This document shows positions 21,935 to 33,560 of a stretch of 64,000 nt of DNA, piece by piece (positions within the stretch are counted from its first letter, which is position 1; each line of letters begins with the position of its first letter). Source of the stretch: Effrenium voratum (Eukaryota; Sar; Dinophyceae; Suessiales; Symbiodiniaceae); assembly GCA_963377175.1 (NCBI GenBank), contig CAUJNA010000465.1:97501-161500 (forward strand), read 5' to 3'. The translations under genes and the position numbers were made by a program. Under the pieces are notes generated by a model that was given only the letters and a program-made list of their open reading frames with translations, did not search any database and was not told the origin of the DNA.

Positions 21935-22202
21935 CTCTCCCTTTTCTCCTTCTTCCTCTCTCCCTTGTCTCCCTCGTGTGTTCTGTCGTCCTCTCTCCCT
22001 CCCTCTGCTCCCCATCCTCCCCATCCCCCCAAGCCTCTCTCCTCAATCTGCCTCTCTCTGTCTCTCTCTCTCTCACTCTCTCTCTCTCTCGCTCTCTCTG
22101 CTTCTCTGTCTCTTTCTGTCTCCCTGTCTCCTTCCTGTCCACGCCCCTCTACGGAAAAAGGGTACCCTAACTCGAACCTCTCTACTCTCTCACTTTCTCG
22201 CT

Positions 22203-22238
<36 letters not shown>

Positions 22239-22455
22239 GTCTTTCTGTGTCTCTCTTTCTCAGTCTCTCTCTTTCTCTTTCTCTCTGTCTCTCTCTCTCT
22301 CTGTCTGTCTCTTTCTCTGTGTCTCTGGCTGTGTCTGAGTCTCTCTCTCTCTCTCTCTTTTTCTCACTCTCTGTGTCTCGCTCTCGCTCTCTCTCTCTCT
22401 CTCTCTCCCTCTCTCTCTCCCGCTCTCTCCCTCTCTCTCTCTCTCTGCATTGCAG
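21935..22455 (+). repeat. Polypyrimidine CT array
   Basis: About 520 bp of CTCT/CTGT/CTTT, interrupted once by about 50 bp of mixed sequence near 22140-22190. Mirror-symmetric pyrimidine runs can form triplex (H-)DNA. R/E-rich and S/L-rich frames here are artefacts. Confidence 0.95.
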
Positions 22456-22539
22456 CGTCACGTCCCCCCTGAGTTGCCTCGATGTCCGGGCACTGCCCCT
22501 TCATGACCCTGAACGGTCAGCTGACTACTGGCTTGCTTG

Positions 22540-22915
22540 ATTTCCCCTTCATGTCCTTTTCACGTTTCCCATGATGTCCTGCTGATGTCCCTTCCATGCC
22601 TGTCAACTCCCCCTTCAGGTCCCTGACATTTTCTCGGTATGTCCGCTTCATTTTCCATGTATGCCCCGTTCTTTCGTTGTGAGTCATTTCCCTACATCTC
22701 CCGTCGTGCCGATCGGTGTGTCCTTGTGCTTCGTTTCCCTCTCATTCCCCCTGCACTCCCCTTGTTTTTCATTTCTATCCCTTGCATGTCCCTCTCAGTT
22801 CCCTTTTGTTTCCCTTTCATTTCCCGCTGCTTTCCTGTCAGGTCGACTTCCTATTTCCTCCCCTCATTTCCTGGCACTTTCTTGCATTTCCCCTTTGCTC
22901 CCCAATATTTCCCGC
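22540..22915 (+). repeat. Degenerate CCCTTCATGTC-type pyrimidine minisatellite
   Basis: Loose 14- to 18-bp units around CCCTTCATGTCC and TTTCCCTTTCATTTCCC. Strongly pyrimidine biased on the plus strand like the CT array before it, suggesting continued decay of one tract. Confidence 0.65.
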
Positions 22916-23389
22916 AAAACGGTTTTTCAGCGTTTTCGGAATTAGGACGTCCAAAAACACAGAGTTTTTCCAGATTTTCGGCAAAAGGAGGCAGGAACCC
23001 CAAACCAGCAAAGAACCGGCAGGGCGAATCGAGCCTGGGACCCCCCTGTTTTGCAACACCGGCTCCCCGAAGACTACGTTTAGTGGAACGCGGTCCGGCG
23101 GGGGGGGGGGCCCTCCCCCCCGTATCAGACGTTGGGCGGGGGGGGGAGGCCCTCAGTCCCCCCCACACGCATGTATAATCCCCAATAATAAACGACGCCC
23201 CCCCCTAATAAAAAAAATACCCGGCCCGCAAAACAATTTGTATTATTAGGGGTCCCCTGGTTCTGGAGGGCAGGTTTTGGAGGTACTTCTTGTTCTGTGT
23301 AGGCTTGTTTGCAACTGTGGTCACCCTTTGACCTTGACCACCAGCCTCTGTAGCTAATTAGTTAGTTGGAACAGCCTGCCGGTCTCAAA
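22916..23389. other. Poly-G/poly-C rich junction segment
   Basis: Contains G and C homopolymer runs (about 23099-23161) and A/T-rich patches such as CCTAATAAAAAAAATACC beside TATTATTAGGGG, which are inverted relative to each other. No coding motif. Confidence 0.45.
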
Positions 23390-23710
23390 GGAAACGTACT
23401 CCCGGAGCTCTGGCTCCAAAGTCGCAACTTTGTAGTACAACCGTAGTAAAGGAAACGTGCTCCCGGAGCTCTGGCTTGAAAGTCGCAACTTTGTAGTACA
23501 GCCGTAGTAAAGGAAACGTGCTCCCAGAGCTCTGGCTCGAAAGTCGCAAATTTGTAGTACAACCGTAGTAAAGGAAACGTGCTCCCGGAGCTCTGGCTTG
23601 AAAGTCGCAACTTTGTAGTACAACCGTAGTAAAGGAAACGTGCTCCCGGAGCTCTGGCTCGAAAGTCGCAACTTTGTAGTACAGCCGTAGTAAAGGAAGC
23701 GTGCCCCCGG
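23390..23710 (+). repeat. 61-bp tandem array, about five copies
   Basis: GAAACGT starts at 23391, 23452, 23513, 23574 and 23635, a constant 61-bp spacing; a sixth partial copy begins at 23696. Each unit contains GCTCCCGGAGCTCTGGCT, with the palindrome AGCTCCGGGAGC-like core, and AAAGTCGCAACTTTGTAGTA. Copies differ mainly at two positions. The minus frame over the array (105 codons) is a repeat artefact. Confidence 0.95.
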
Positions 23711-24249
23711 GGTCCCCCTAATGGGGCTGGATTTGAGTACGGGCAGGAAAATATCTACTTTAGAATTGGTTTAGCATTGGCTATTCTAAAAGTAGTATTC
23801 CCGGATTTGGGACTTCCGAAACAAATATTTATTATTAGGGAGACCTTTATTAATAGGGGGAACGGATTAATATGTATTGATCAAAGGAAGTTGCGGACAC
23901 TAAGTGACTTGTAGCACACACATACAATCAAAACAGCATGAACGCATGCGAGGGGAATGGAAATCGCAAAAGCAGATTCACCCTTTGCGGGCTTTGGAGG
24001 CTGACAGCTACCCGAGTCGCAACGCCCTGACGGACGACGGGGTCCGTTGGAAGTGCGGAACGGGGTCGGACCCAGACCCATTGCCACAGACGCGCTCGCT
24101 TTTCGCAACGTCATTTTTGCGTGACAGGCGTCTCGCTTCGGCAAGCTGAGGTGCGCCTTGCGTGGCTCAACCGGTAGAATGTGTACATATGTATAATATA
24201 TATATATATATACACGTGTTCCGGCAAGCGCGCCAAACAGAATCTTAAA

Positions 24250-24619
24250 TTCCACCCAAGTAATGTTGCTTAATGTGTATATACAAATATAATTAGAGCA
24301 AACACATTCGCAATATTATTCACTCACCACTGACGAGGAATGTTTGCGTTTGCCCTTGGAAATAGCGTTAGTTTCGGGCGCGAAACCAACGACTGCGCAT
24401 GTTTTCTTGCAATATGTACACACAGAACCGGCATCAAACGAAAAAGGGGGAAAACGCGCAAATGCCTTACATACACAACTACGTTTTTCAGCGCCGCAAC
24501 AATTGAAATATCAATGCTATCACAAAGTATTTTTCTCAGACATTTCACAAGTACTTTATATTTTCCGGCTCCAAACCAAAAGACAATCCGAGTCATTCTG
24601 GCATTCTACTTGGGTGGAA
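24250..24619. mobile_element. 370-bp MITE-like element with 13-bp terminal inverted repeats
   Basis: TTCCACCCAAGTA at 24250-24262 is repeated exactly in reverse complement at 24607-24619, and ATG follows each terminus after 0 or 2 bases. The interior has no convincing gene. No clear target duplication is visible. Size and structure fit a non-autonomous DNA transposon (MITE), but a single copy is not proof. Confidence 0.5.
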
Positions 24620-25198
24620 GATGCATCGCGTAGGCCAGAGAGAGGCAAGAGGCAATGTAAATACTACTGCGAACCCAGCCGCAAGTGAACCGCAATTTAA
24701 GAGAAATAGTCTTCAATATTGCACCGAAGGATTACACGCGACGGCGACAACGCTCACTGACTGCCGAGCTGAATGCCGAGCAGCGAGCCACGAGCTCAGT
24801 GCTGTGGGCAACTGTCCACTGCACATCAGGAACATGCAGGTTGACTGCAGTGCCCATATGGTCAAATTGGTTGCTGGATGATGCTGGCAGACCTCGCAGC
24901 ACTAGGTTTGGCCGATTCAACAGCTTTGGCTTGCACTAGCGGTCTGCAACATCGCAAACGATAGCCTTGAAGATAGACCTGACTTAGCCTTTGTTCTCTA
25001 CAAAGAACTCTTTTTGCAGTTGAGCACAATCATGGCCCTGGGTTGCTTGCGAGTTCCACAATGCGGCTGTGAATGTAGTGCAACATGTGTTGTCAGGGTT
25101 GTAATCGTTTCGGTCTAAGGTTCCCGCCATGATGCCTGCTCGATTTCACAGCAAGGTGCCAGCCATGATGCAACGACCAGACCTGCCCCTCGGCCCTG

Positions 25199-25447
25199 CA
25201 GGCTATGGATGGTCTTCTTGAAGGATCAGTCTTTGCATATGTCGCGATGTACGCGTTGCTGAAAGACAACTGGGCTGAGCCAGAGGCTGAGGACCAACAA
25301 CTCGAAGGCTATTGCAAGATCCAGCACACCGACACAGAGCAGCTGTTTGTATATAGGATCATGAGCATGCTGAGGCCACGGTTCAACCCGGTGCAGCTGC
25401 AACAGGACATGGTATTGAAGCAATACATGGTTTGCCTGAAAGAGTGA
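25199..25447 (+). CDS. Candidate terminal exon, unidentified protein
   Basis: After the acceptor ccctgcag the frame reads AMDGLLEGSVFAYVAMYALL and continues 80 codons to TGA with balanced composition, including TEQLFVYRIMSMLRPRF. It has amphipathic helix character, no membrane segment and no recognised domain. The minus strand over the same bases is also open but less protein-like. No other exons of the same gene could be linked confidently. Confidence 0.4.
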   Translation, partial: QAMDGLLEGSVFAYVAMYALLKDNWAEPEAEDQQLEGYCKIQHTDTEQLFVYRIMSMLRPRFNPVQLQQDMVLKQYMVCLKE

Positions 25448-27179
25448 TGGCCAATGGATCAGGAATGGTACACCCCTTGCCTGTACATAGGCCTGCGATA
25501 GCCTGCGTCTAATCGATCAGTCTGCTCTCATTTGGGTTTGCAAGGAAATAGCGGTGTTTGACACCGCGCATGGAGACCCGCACAGGTGCTGTTTGCAGCA
25601 TGCTCAACGTGGGCCTTGCACTAGTGGAGGCCAGTTGCAGGTTCATTTTTCTGAATTCGTCAACAATGCCTGCCAGACTTGACAGTGACGTGTCTCATTG
25701 GTCGCGTAGCGTGAATTATGACTGATCTCCGCCTTTAATGCCCGAAGGGAAATCAGGCTAAATGAACCACCCTTTTTCTTCTGGTGTTGAATGATGTTTA
25801 CGCATGTTTGCGAACACAGCTTTCGCGAACATTGCAATGTCTCCAGCTTTTTTGCAGCTACACCTCCAAACTAGAACAAGTAATCCACTAACTGCCATCC
25901 ATCCTGAACCCATTATCGAGCTGGAATGGCACTCTGCCTAGTCCAACGCCGGTCAGCTATCTTACGGAAACGTGTTTGTGTGTGTGTGTGTGTTGATGTT
26001 GAAGTGGTGCGAAGCGGTCTGTTGAGAAAAGAGATCCACACATGCCGGCAACCTAGATTGACCACCGGACATCAGCCTGCGCGCGGGGACCCACCTGCTT
26101 AATCGGAAGAGATTATGCAGAAGCGGTTGATTGCACATGTTTGCCGCTCAATTCTAGCCCTAGGTGCAGACTGTGCTCAATGTCAACCAGTCTTCCTTGG
26201 CATCTGCTCGACATTTATCGTGCCAGCCTTTGGCATACGCTTGGCTAATGATTCTGACCATGGCAAAAGTCAGGAGTTACTGTCAGAGGCACTGCATGTC
26301 GTTCTTTCGCAGAGAAAGATAAGGTTCAGAGCAGCAGAATTCTCCATGCGGCTGTTGACACTTCTTGTCTGCAGCCCAAGCTTTCCATGCACCAGGTGCC
26401 TGTAGCACAGGCCTTGCCTTAAATGGAAGGCCAGCAAGTGCCGCACACGTGTTGTAGTACTAGCACTTCACGTCAACCCAGGATTGCTCTATACATTCTT
26501 CCCATGCAATGCAAAAGACATTCTGCAAGATCTTGTTCTGTCATTTCGACCTCCAAGGCGTTTTGCACATTCATGCGGCCACTGCGATTCTGGTGGATTG
26601 CCTACGCTCCATCCTTGGCTGGACTCTGGAGGAAGGGAGTGGCACTTGCGGCAACACTTGCAATGCACATTGTCACATGGCAAATGGCTTGTGCCACTCC
26701 AAGCACTGTGAGGCCAGGCTTTGATACATCGAATTATTCTAAAATTCCCCGATTGGCATTCCGCGTTGCATCTATTGTTGCCTGGAAGCCTCTGTTTGTT
26801 GGATATCAATACACATATACACATATATACATATACACATACATATTATATGGTCACCCCCCCTAGAGCCCACCTTTACACTTCTTGCACAAAATAGATC
26901 TATTTGCAGATGTTCAGTGTTCACTTGGCTTGCAGATGCCTTGCAGAAAGCACTAATTTATAGTGTGTTTGCGGGTTTTTGTTATATATACATATATATA
27001 TATATATTGCGCCAGATGTTCTTTGTGTGCTTGATGCAAAACAAGACTCAAGAAAGCAAACACACACACACACAAACCAGGAAAGCGTTTTCAGATGCAA
27101 CATTGTCAGTGTTGAACACACTGTTACTTGCAGTATGGTTCAAAGGAAGCTGCAAACACACCTGTGTTTGTTTTTGATG
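25448..27179. other. Unassigned DNA with AT dinucleotide tracts
   Basis: Two plus frames (26115-26405 and 26484-26711) are open but lack motifs. Simple AT/ACAT tracts at 26811-26852 and 26984-27006. A (TG)n run occurs at 25978-25992. Confidence 0.3.
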
Positions 27180-27835
27180 GTCGCATCCTCAAAAACATGC
27201 ACAGGCTCAAACAATGTAAACAATCCACACCTGAAAGCTTCAAAATCTGCGCAGGCTCGAAACAATGCAAACAATGCAAACCCCAGATGCCATGTCAACG
27301 GTCAGGGCTTGATTGGTCCAGATGTTTGCATTTGTTTCATTTGTTTGGGCCTGTGCAGGCTTCAGAGCTTTTAGCTTTGGATGAATTGATTTTTGTTGAG
27401 CCTGTGCAGGTTTTCAGAACCCAAAACCTGCACAGACCCAAAAAATGCAAAACCTGAAACCTCCAAAACCTGCACAGGCTCAACAAGAATGTAAAACAGA
27501 GGTCAGGGCTTGATTGGTCTAGAGTTTTGCATTTGTGTTGCATTTTTGAGCCTGTGCAGGTTTCAGAGCTTTAAGTTTTAGATTAATTGCATTTTTGAGC
27601 CGGTGCAGGTTTTGGAGCTTTGGGTTCTTAAAACATGCACAGGCTCAAAAACATTCCAAAATCCAAACTTGACCTACACAGGCTTAAGAAAGGCAAACAA
27701 TGCAAAACCCAGATGCAATGTCAGAGGTCAGGGCTTGATTGGTCTAGATTTTGCATTTGTTGCACTTTTTGAGCCTGTGCAGGTTTCAGAGCTTTTAGCT
27801 TTGGATTAATTGCATTTTTAGGCAACTTCCGTATA
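27180..27835 (+). repeat. Diverged 200- to 225-bp repeat rich in CCTGTGCAGG
   Basis: GTCAGGGCTTGATTGGT recurs at 27301, 27502 and 27727, each time followed by TTTGCATTTG and then GAGCCTGTGCAGGTTT...AGAGCTTTTAGC. The reverse complement core AACCTGCACAGGCTC also occurs between them (27205, 27465, 27635), so the block can fold into several hairpins. Confidence 0.8.
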
Positions 27836-27919
27836 TGTGTGTTGACAAACGGGTGTAGATGTGAGCAGCGCCAAAAACCCTTGTGAAAGGAGTTAATTGA
27901 GGGCCTCTCGCTAAAACGC

Positions 27920-28200
27920 AGGGCGCGAAAGCCTGCGAAAGCTTGCGGCGAAAGTGGCTGCAGAGGAGCCCGCCGCGAAAGCGTCGCGAAAGTGCATGTT
28001 TGCAGTTTCTGTTTGTGTCTGTCTCTGCCTAACCGTTTGTGCTTGTCTCTGTGTTTGTAAGCGTGTGTTAGGAGTTGAGGTAAATGCAAACGGCCCGCCT
28101 CTAAAGCTCCACCAAAGTGATCGTTACAAACCGCATTCCCGCGAAAGTGAATCGCGTGGTCGTGAAAGCGTCGCGAAAGGTTGGGCGAAAGCGGCTTGTT
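27920..28200 (+). repeat. GCGAAAGC/GTCGCGAAAG interspersed short motif cluster
   Basis: At least nine occurrences of CGAAAG within 280 bp, several as GCGTCGCGAAAG, in irregular spacing. No coding motif. A similar AAAGTCGCAACTTT vocabulary appears in the 61-bp array and at 37.4 kb. Confidence 0.5.
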
Positions 28201-28639
28201 AGTAAAGAGGTCTTCCTACACCCTATTTTCGGCACCGCTCATGTAGCTAATGACAAATCAGTGACCCTATTCAACGGATGCTTAGACGGAACTTCCGTGT
28301 TACGAACACGAATTGAAGGTAGCTTTGCGCACAGAGAAGATGAAGAAGTAATGAACGCTACAAAAACTTGCGCGGGCGTGTGGCGGGAAGAAATCACGAA
28401 AAGGAGTGACCATCTAGGGGTTTTGGCGTCTTTGGCGAGCTGAAAGCTACCTTGGTACGACGCCTGTTGGGGAGCGGGTGCGGACGGGTCTTTGGAAGCC
28501 TGAGGTGTAGAGTGTAGATCTCGTGGCAGGCGCAGCTGCAGGGTTTGCGAGGTCAAGTGCGAAGTTCGTGGCATCTTCAGCACAGATTTCGTGGTAGGCA
28601 CATCACTTTGTGGCAGGCTCCGCGCTTCACGACGAAGAT

Positions 28640-29115
28640 ACATAGATAGGTAGATAGTGAGGTTCGATAGATGGAGAAACAGATAGATAGAAGGCTAAGA
28701 AAGAAAGCTCAGAAAGAGGGCAGAAATAAAGAATGAAGGTTTCAATAAACTAGCTTAGGTTAGGCAGTTAGTGAAGTTGGAATGATAGACAGGTAGATAG
28801 ATGAACATATAGATAGGAAAATGGATCTCGAGAGATAGGTCGCTAGCTAAAGATAGAAAGATAAACTGACATCTCGGGAGACAGATCTTGAGGGATAGAC
28901 AGATAGATGGACGGATGCATGAGTGGCTCTTGAGAGACAGCAGGCTAGCTAGCTGCTAGGAAGGTAGGCAGATCTCGGGAGAGAGATAAACACATAGATA
29001 GGTGGATAGGTAGACAGACAGGTAGGTAGACGGACAGACAGTTAGATCTCGAGAGATAGGTAGATAGGTAGGTAGCTAGATAGATCTCGAGAGATAGATC
29101 GACACATAGACAGAC
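28640..29115 (+). repeat. Degenerate GATAGATAG array with TCTCGAGAGATAG
   Basis: GATA/GACA tetranucleotides interrupted about every 60-70 bp by CTCGAGAGATAG or similar, giving a loose higher-order period. A-rich GAAAGAGAAAG tracts follow to 29320. Confidence 0.85.
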
Positions 29116-29329
29116 AGACAGATGGATAGGGAGATTAGGCGCATAGACAGACAGACAGAACAAGAGAAAGAGAAAGGGAGGGAGAAAGACACATATGCCA
29201 TCTACGTGAAGCATTTTCTCGACAGACGGGCTCCAGGAAAGAATGAGAAAAGAGAAGGGAATTCGGTAAGAGAATAAGAAAGAAAAAGAGAAAGAGAAAG
29301 CAGAAGAAGAAGAAGAAAAACACTATAGT

Positions 29330-31118
29330 TCCTATATTTCGAAGCTTCCGCCAACCGGTTTCGCGACTGGGACTAGACACGCCCACCCCGGAACAGAAAT
29401 AGCCTAGGGGCGGAACAATGTCTGCTAACAGGACGTATTTGGGCGCCAGGGGGCTTATTTGCTTGCCTTCCGTTGGTAAAATGTGTTCTCCCTTGGGAGA
29501 AGTAAACAGCGTTATCTCAAGAATACTTGATTAGTTGTTTGTTAAAGAGGAGCGAAACACGGTGGCAATGGAATTCAGGTCAGTATTGCAGTAAGGGGCT
29601 CAGGGATAGCCAGGCTCCGTATTAAGACCAGCACTGGGGTGGGCCGATAGTGGCTGACAAGGGGCGCAATTGACACGCAGCACCGTTAGCTGTGAAGTCA
29701 AGGTGCTGGTCGCAGCTGACTATATCTTTGGAGTTGGGCACTTGAAGAGAAGCCGGATGTGCATAATTACTGCATTTTTGCGACGGTGGCATGGGTCTTG
29801 TAGGCTATCAAGGCCGTGAGGATGATTAGTAAGTCTTGTGGTCTTTTGGCAAGCCCGTGCAAATCGAGCAGGTGGCACTGTTGATCCTCCTTGGTGGCCG
29901 TGACCCAATTCGCGAGGCGCATAGCGTGATGAGCAAAACGTTGAACTGCCTTAGTTTGAGCTTAGCATAGAAATGTTCAAATGCCAACTTCAGTCTGTTT
30001 TAAGACTAGACGTGGACCATGATGTGTCTCTGATGGGCGCGCCTCCTTGCTTCTTGAGTAATGCGTGTGCCTCGCTGGCTCATCAATCTCAAACGCATAG
30101 CTTCAAGCGGCTGCCTTGTAGGCATTTTAAAGAACACTTGAAGCATTGCTTCTACGCGCTTGTCCGGCCCCCGGCTCCGACCCCGGTTCCCGACTCCGGC
30201 TTCGGCCACCCGGCGCCCGGCCTGGCCATGGTTTGCCTTCTTCTCGGCACTTCTGGCTCGACTCTCCGGAGCTACGTGCGATTGCATGCCTTACCAAAGC
30301 GCAACCCCCCACTCGGCTGAGTGGCTCCATAATTGTAAGCGTTCACCCTCCCCCCCCTCCCCACAAAGAATTAACGCACTCCGCACAATCACAGCCACGC
30401 CCGATCAAACCAAAGTATCACCAATGAGAGCGCTAGGCGACGCCCAGTTAAGTGGAACAACGAATGCGATGAATGCCGTGGAAGAAGCATGCCCGCCAAA
30501 ATCGCATCTCTTTTACACTTGAAGCCAACTCAACGCTGAACCAACCCTTTGAAAACCCTAATCCACCGTAGACGTACTCTAAACCCACCCGAACTCACCA
30601 TTAACACCTTCAGCGCGGTCTGAACCCGCTCCAAATTTAACCTTGAGACACACCTCAAGCCTGCCCCTAAGCCCAAACCCGAATCACCCGAACTTCACCC
30701 TAAGCCAACTTGAAACAGCAAAGAATCCAGAGCCCACCGCTGACTAGCTGCGATGAATGCTCCTCAGCTAGCATCGCCAGCATTCCCTGCCGCCAGCGTC
30801 ACAAGCATCACCAGCATGTGCCTAAGGACAGGTCTCTGCGTACATAAGGACAGCGCTGCTAGGGTCTTTCGACGGTCTTCCCATACCTGAGGACGGGTGC
30901 AGTCCTTGAGAACGGGAAAGTCACCAGCAGCGTGCGCCTATGCATGACTCCTTAGGTACGCAGGTGGTTTGCGACCGACCAACGTCCGTAGTCCTAGCGC
31001 CACGCCTTTGGTATGAGCATAGCCAAGCTTTGAGTGAGTGAGTACTGTCTCACACAGCCGAACACCCTCGACGGGCGGGGTCACGCGCTGACGCACACGG
31101 CGATGCTGAGCTGATTGT
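29330..31118. other. Unassigned DNA, partly C-rich
   Basis: No domain-bearing frame. Frames of up to 120 codons at 30.0-30.5 kb overlap on both strands without motifs. A C-rich patch with CCTAAACCC-like words at 30540-30715. Confidence 0.3.
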
Positions 31119-32060
31119 TTGTCTCATTTCATGCTGAAGGCATCGCTGCGCAAGTTGCCTGTGCTTGGTATGAAAGCCTCACTGCAAATGTTGCCTCATT
31201 TTACGTTGAAGGCATCGCTGCAGAATGTTGCCTCTTTTCTCTCTGAAGGCATCACTCGATTGTTTGCCTCGTTTCTTGCTGAAGGCATCGCTGCAATGTT
31301 TTCCTCATTTCTTGTTGAGGGCATTGCTGTACAGTTTGCCCCTCATTTCGTGTTGCAGGCATCACTACAAATGTTGCCTCGTTTTATGCTGTCAACATCG
31401 CTGCATTTATTGCCTTATTTCTCGCTGGTCTCATTTATGCTGAATGCATCGCGCAAAAAATGCCTCTGTTCTTGCTGAAGGCATCGGTGCCATGCCTCAT
31501 GTTCTGTTGAAGGATCGCTGCACATTGCCGCAAATTGGGCTTCATCTCTTGTTGAGGGCATCGCTGCAAATGTTGCCTTAGTTCTGTTGAAGGCATCCTT
31601 GTAATGTTTGCTTTATTTCTTATCGAAGTCATCGCTGGAAGTTTTGACCGAGTTTTGGTTGAAGGTATCGCTGCGCATTGCAGCAAACTTAGCATTTCTT
31701 GTTGAAGGCATCGTACAATATTTGCCTCATTGCCTGATTTCTTGTTGAAGGCACCGCTGCAAAGGTTGCCTCATTCTTCTTGAAGGCATCGCGACAAATG
31801 TTGGCTCATTTTCTGTTGAAAGTGTCGCTGCTCATGTTGCCTGAGTTTTGTGTGAAAGCACCGCTGCAAAAGGTGCCTCATTTCTTGTTGAAGCCATCAC
31901 TACAGTTTTGCCTCATTTATTGTTGATGGCATCCATGCAAAATGCGCCTCACTTAATGTTCAAGGCAGATGTTGCCTCTCTTGTTGTTGAAGGCATCGCT
32001 GCCATGCCTTACTTCCTGTTGAAGGCATCGCTGCAAATGTTGCCCTGAACAGCCATGCCT
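31119..32060 (+). repeat. GAAGGCATCGCTGCAAATGT minisatellite, locus 1
   Basis: About 25 imperfect units of 33-40 bp with core GAAGGCATCGCTGCAAATGT, then TGCCTCATTTCTTGTT. The same unit is found at 34.4-34.7 kb. Open frames (V/L/F-rich) are artefacts. Confidence 0.93.
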
Positions 32061-32757
32061 TCAATAAGCAGTGATGCCTGCAACAAACACTCAGGCATAG
32101 AGTGCAGCGATGCTCTTTCCTGTTGAAGGCATCACCTCACATAGCCACAAATTTTATGGGCCCTCCTTAATAATTTATTCAGGGGGATCGCGTCAGCCCT
32201 TGGAATTGTATTTCTGTCATATGTTTTTGGAATATGTTTTTGTAATTTTGTGGGGTCTTGGGCTCCCCACTTGATGGTGGTTTTCAAAAAACATGACAAC
32301 CCGATGACCCCAGGAATAATTGTTCATATGTTTTGGAGTCGGAGGTGCTTCGGGTGGGAGAGGGGTCGAGCCTGGAATAATTTCCACCGACAGGGAGGGG
32401 CGGAACCACAGGGACCTGCTGGGGATGTTTCTGGTGATGCTATTATCTCTAAGGCCAAGGATTTCGAGGGATTTGGAATTTTGTGGATTCCATTTCTCCT
32501 TTTCCTTGTTTGGAGTCCAAGCCATGAGTTGCTTGATGCCCCTTCATTGCTTTGGGAGACTGCTTCGTGTGATTGCGCCCAAACAAGGAAAGTGCCAATC
32601 GAGGCTAGTTTTGGCACTTTCGTGTTTCCGCGAACAACTCTGGCTGTATGAAGCGGAAACGAGTCGCGACAAAACAGTCGGCTCGAGTTGGCAATAAGAC
32701 CGCTAACCTAACTACGGTCAGAATAGTTTTTGCCCATGGTCAGGATCCACAGGACTA
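32061..32757. other. Spacer without recognised gene
   Basis: Frames of 97-133 codons at 32.25-32.7 kb overlap on both strands and carry no motif. TAACTACGGTCAGAA at 32709 recurs near 34290. Confidence 0.35.
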
Positions 32758-32822
32758 ATTGTAAACGCTGCGCGTTGCCCGCCTCGGCCAAGCCGAGCGC
32801 GCAGCGTCTGTGGTTCGACTGC
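32758..32822. repeat. Short dispersed hairpin repeat, copy 1
   Basis: ATTGTAAACGCTGCGCGTTG, then CCCGCCTCGGCCAAGCCGAG and CGCGCAGCG. CTCGGC-CAA-GCCGAG and CGCTGCGCG/CGCGCAGCG can pair into a bulged stem. Related copies: 36823-36856 and 45697-45729. Confidence 0.55.
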
Positions 32823-32934
32823 AAGCAGCAGAGCTGATCAAGTGACGATTCAAGCATGGACAGGTTCGGGTTCTGGCGTCGTAGGACCAATTGATGTCAT
32901 GGGCCCGCAGGAATCCCCCAGGCGATGCACAGGA

Positions 32935-33560
32935 CAGGGCGAGCTGGGCTGGGCCTTGGTTGGGCTGGGCCTTGCTTGTGTGGGTTGCTGGTTGGGCTGG
33001 GCCTGAGAACTGGGCCCGAGGCCGGCTAGTCTCAGAGCTTGTCTGACGCGTCCCTTGCTTGGGTGGTTGCTGGTTGGGCTGGGCGTGGGTGGGTTGCTGA
33101 TTGGGCGAGTCTCAAATTAGGCAGACGAACAGCGCTGCTGGGGCCTGGGCTGGGTGGCTGGTGCTGGTTGGGCTGGGTCCTGAGGGCTGGGCCCGAGGCT
33201 AGTCTCAGAGCTTGTCTGACGCGTCTCTTGCTTGGGGTTGCTGGTTGGGCTGGGCGTGGGTGGGTTGCTGGTTGGGCAAGTAGGCAGCCGGATGCGGTGT
33301 GGGGCCTGGGCTGGGTGGGCTGGGCTGGGCCTTGCTGGTGCCTTGCTTGTGTGGGTTGCTGTTGGGCTGCGCCTGAGATCTGGGCCCAATGCGATGTGTC
33401 CCTTGCTTGGGTGGGTTGCTGGTTGGGCTGGGCGTGGGTGGGTTGCTGGTTGGGCAAGTCTCAAATTAAACAGCCGGACTGCGCTGCTGGGGCCTGGGCT
33501 GGGTGGGCTGGGCTGGGCCGCGCTTGTGTGGGTTGCTGGTTGGGCTGGGCTGTGAGGTTA
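32935..33560 (+). repeat. GGTTGGGCTGGGC G-rich minisatellite with about 175-bp higher-order unit
   Basis: TGGGCGTGGGTGGGTTGCTG occurs at about 33079, 33249 and 33428, with the same succession (AGTCTCAAATTA, GCTGCTGGGGCCTGGGC, CTCAGAGCTTGTCTGACGCG) around it. Runs of GGG with short loops on the plus strand could form G-quadruplexes. A 194-codon plus frame (W/G/L-rich) is an artefact of the repeat. Confidence 0.88.

Noticed and set aside
22916..23100. Possible tRNA-derived SINE (GCGAATCGAGCCTGGGACC resembles a B box)
   Set aside because: No A box at the expected distance and no poly-A or simple tail; the similarity is weak.
23390..23710. CRISPR-like regular repeats
   Set aside because: The 61-bp units are contiguous with no unique spacers, and the genome is eukaryotic.
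24150..24180. tRNA-like A box (TGGCTCAACCGGTAGA)
   Set aside because: No B box or acceptor stem pairing follows; an AT tract comes next.
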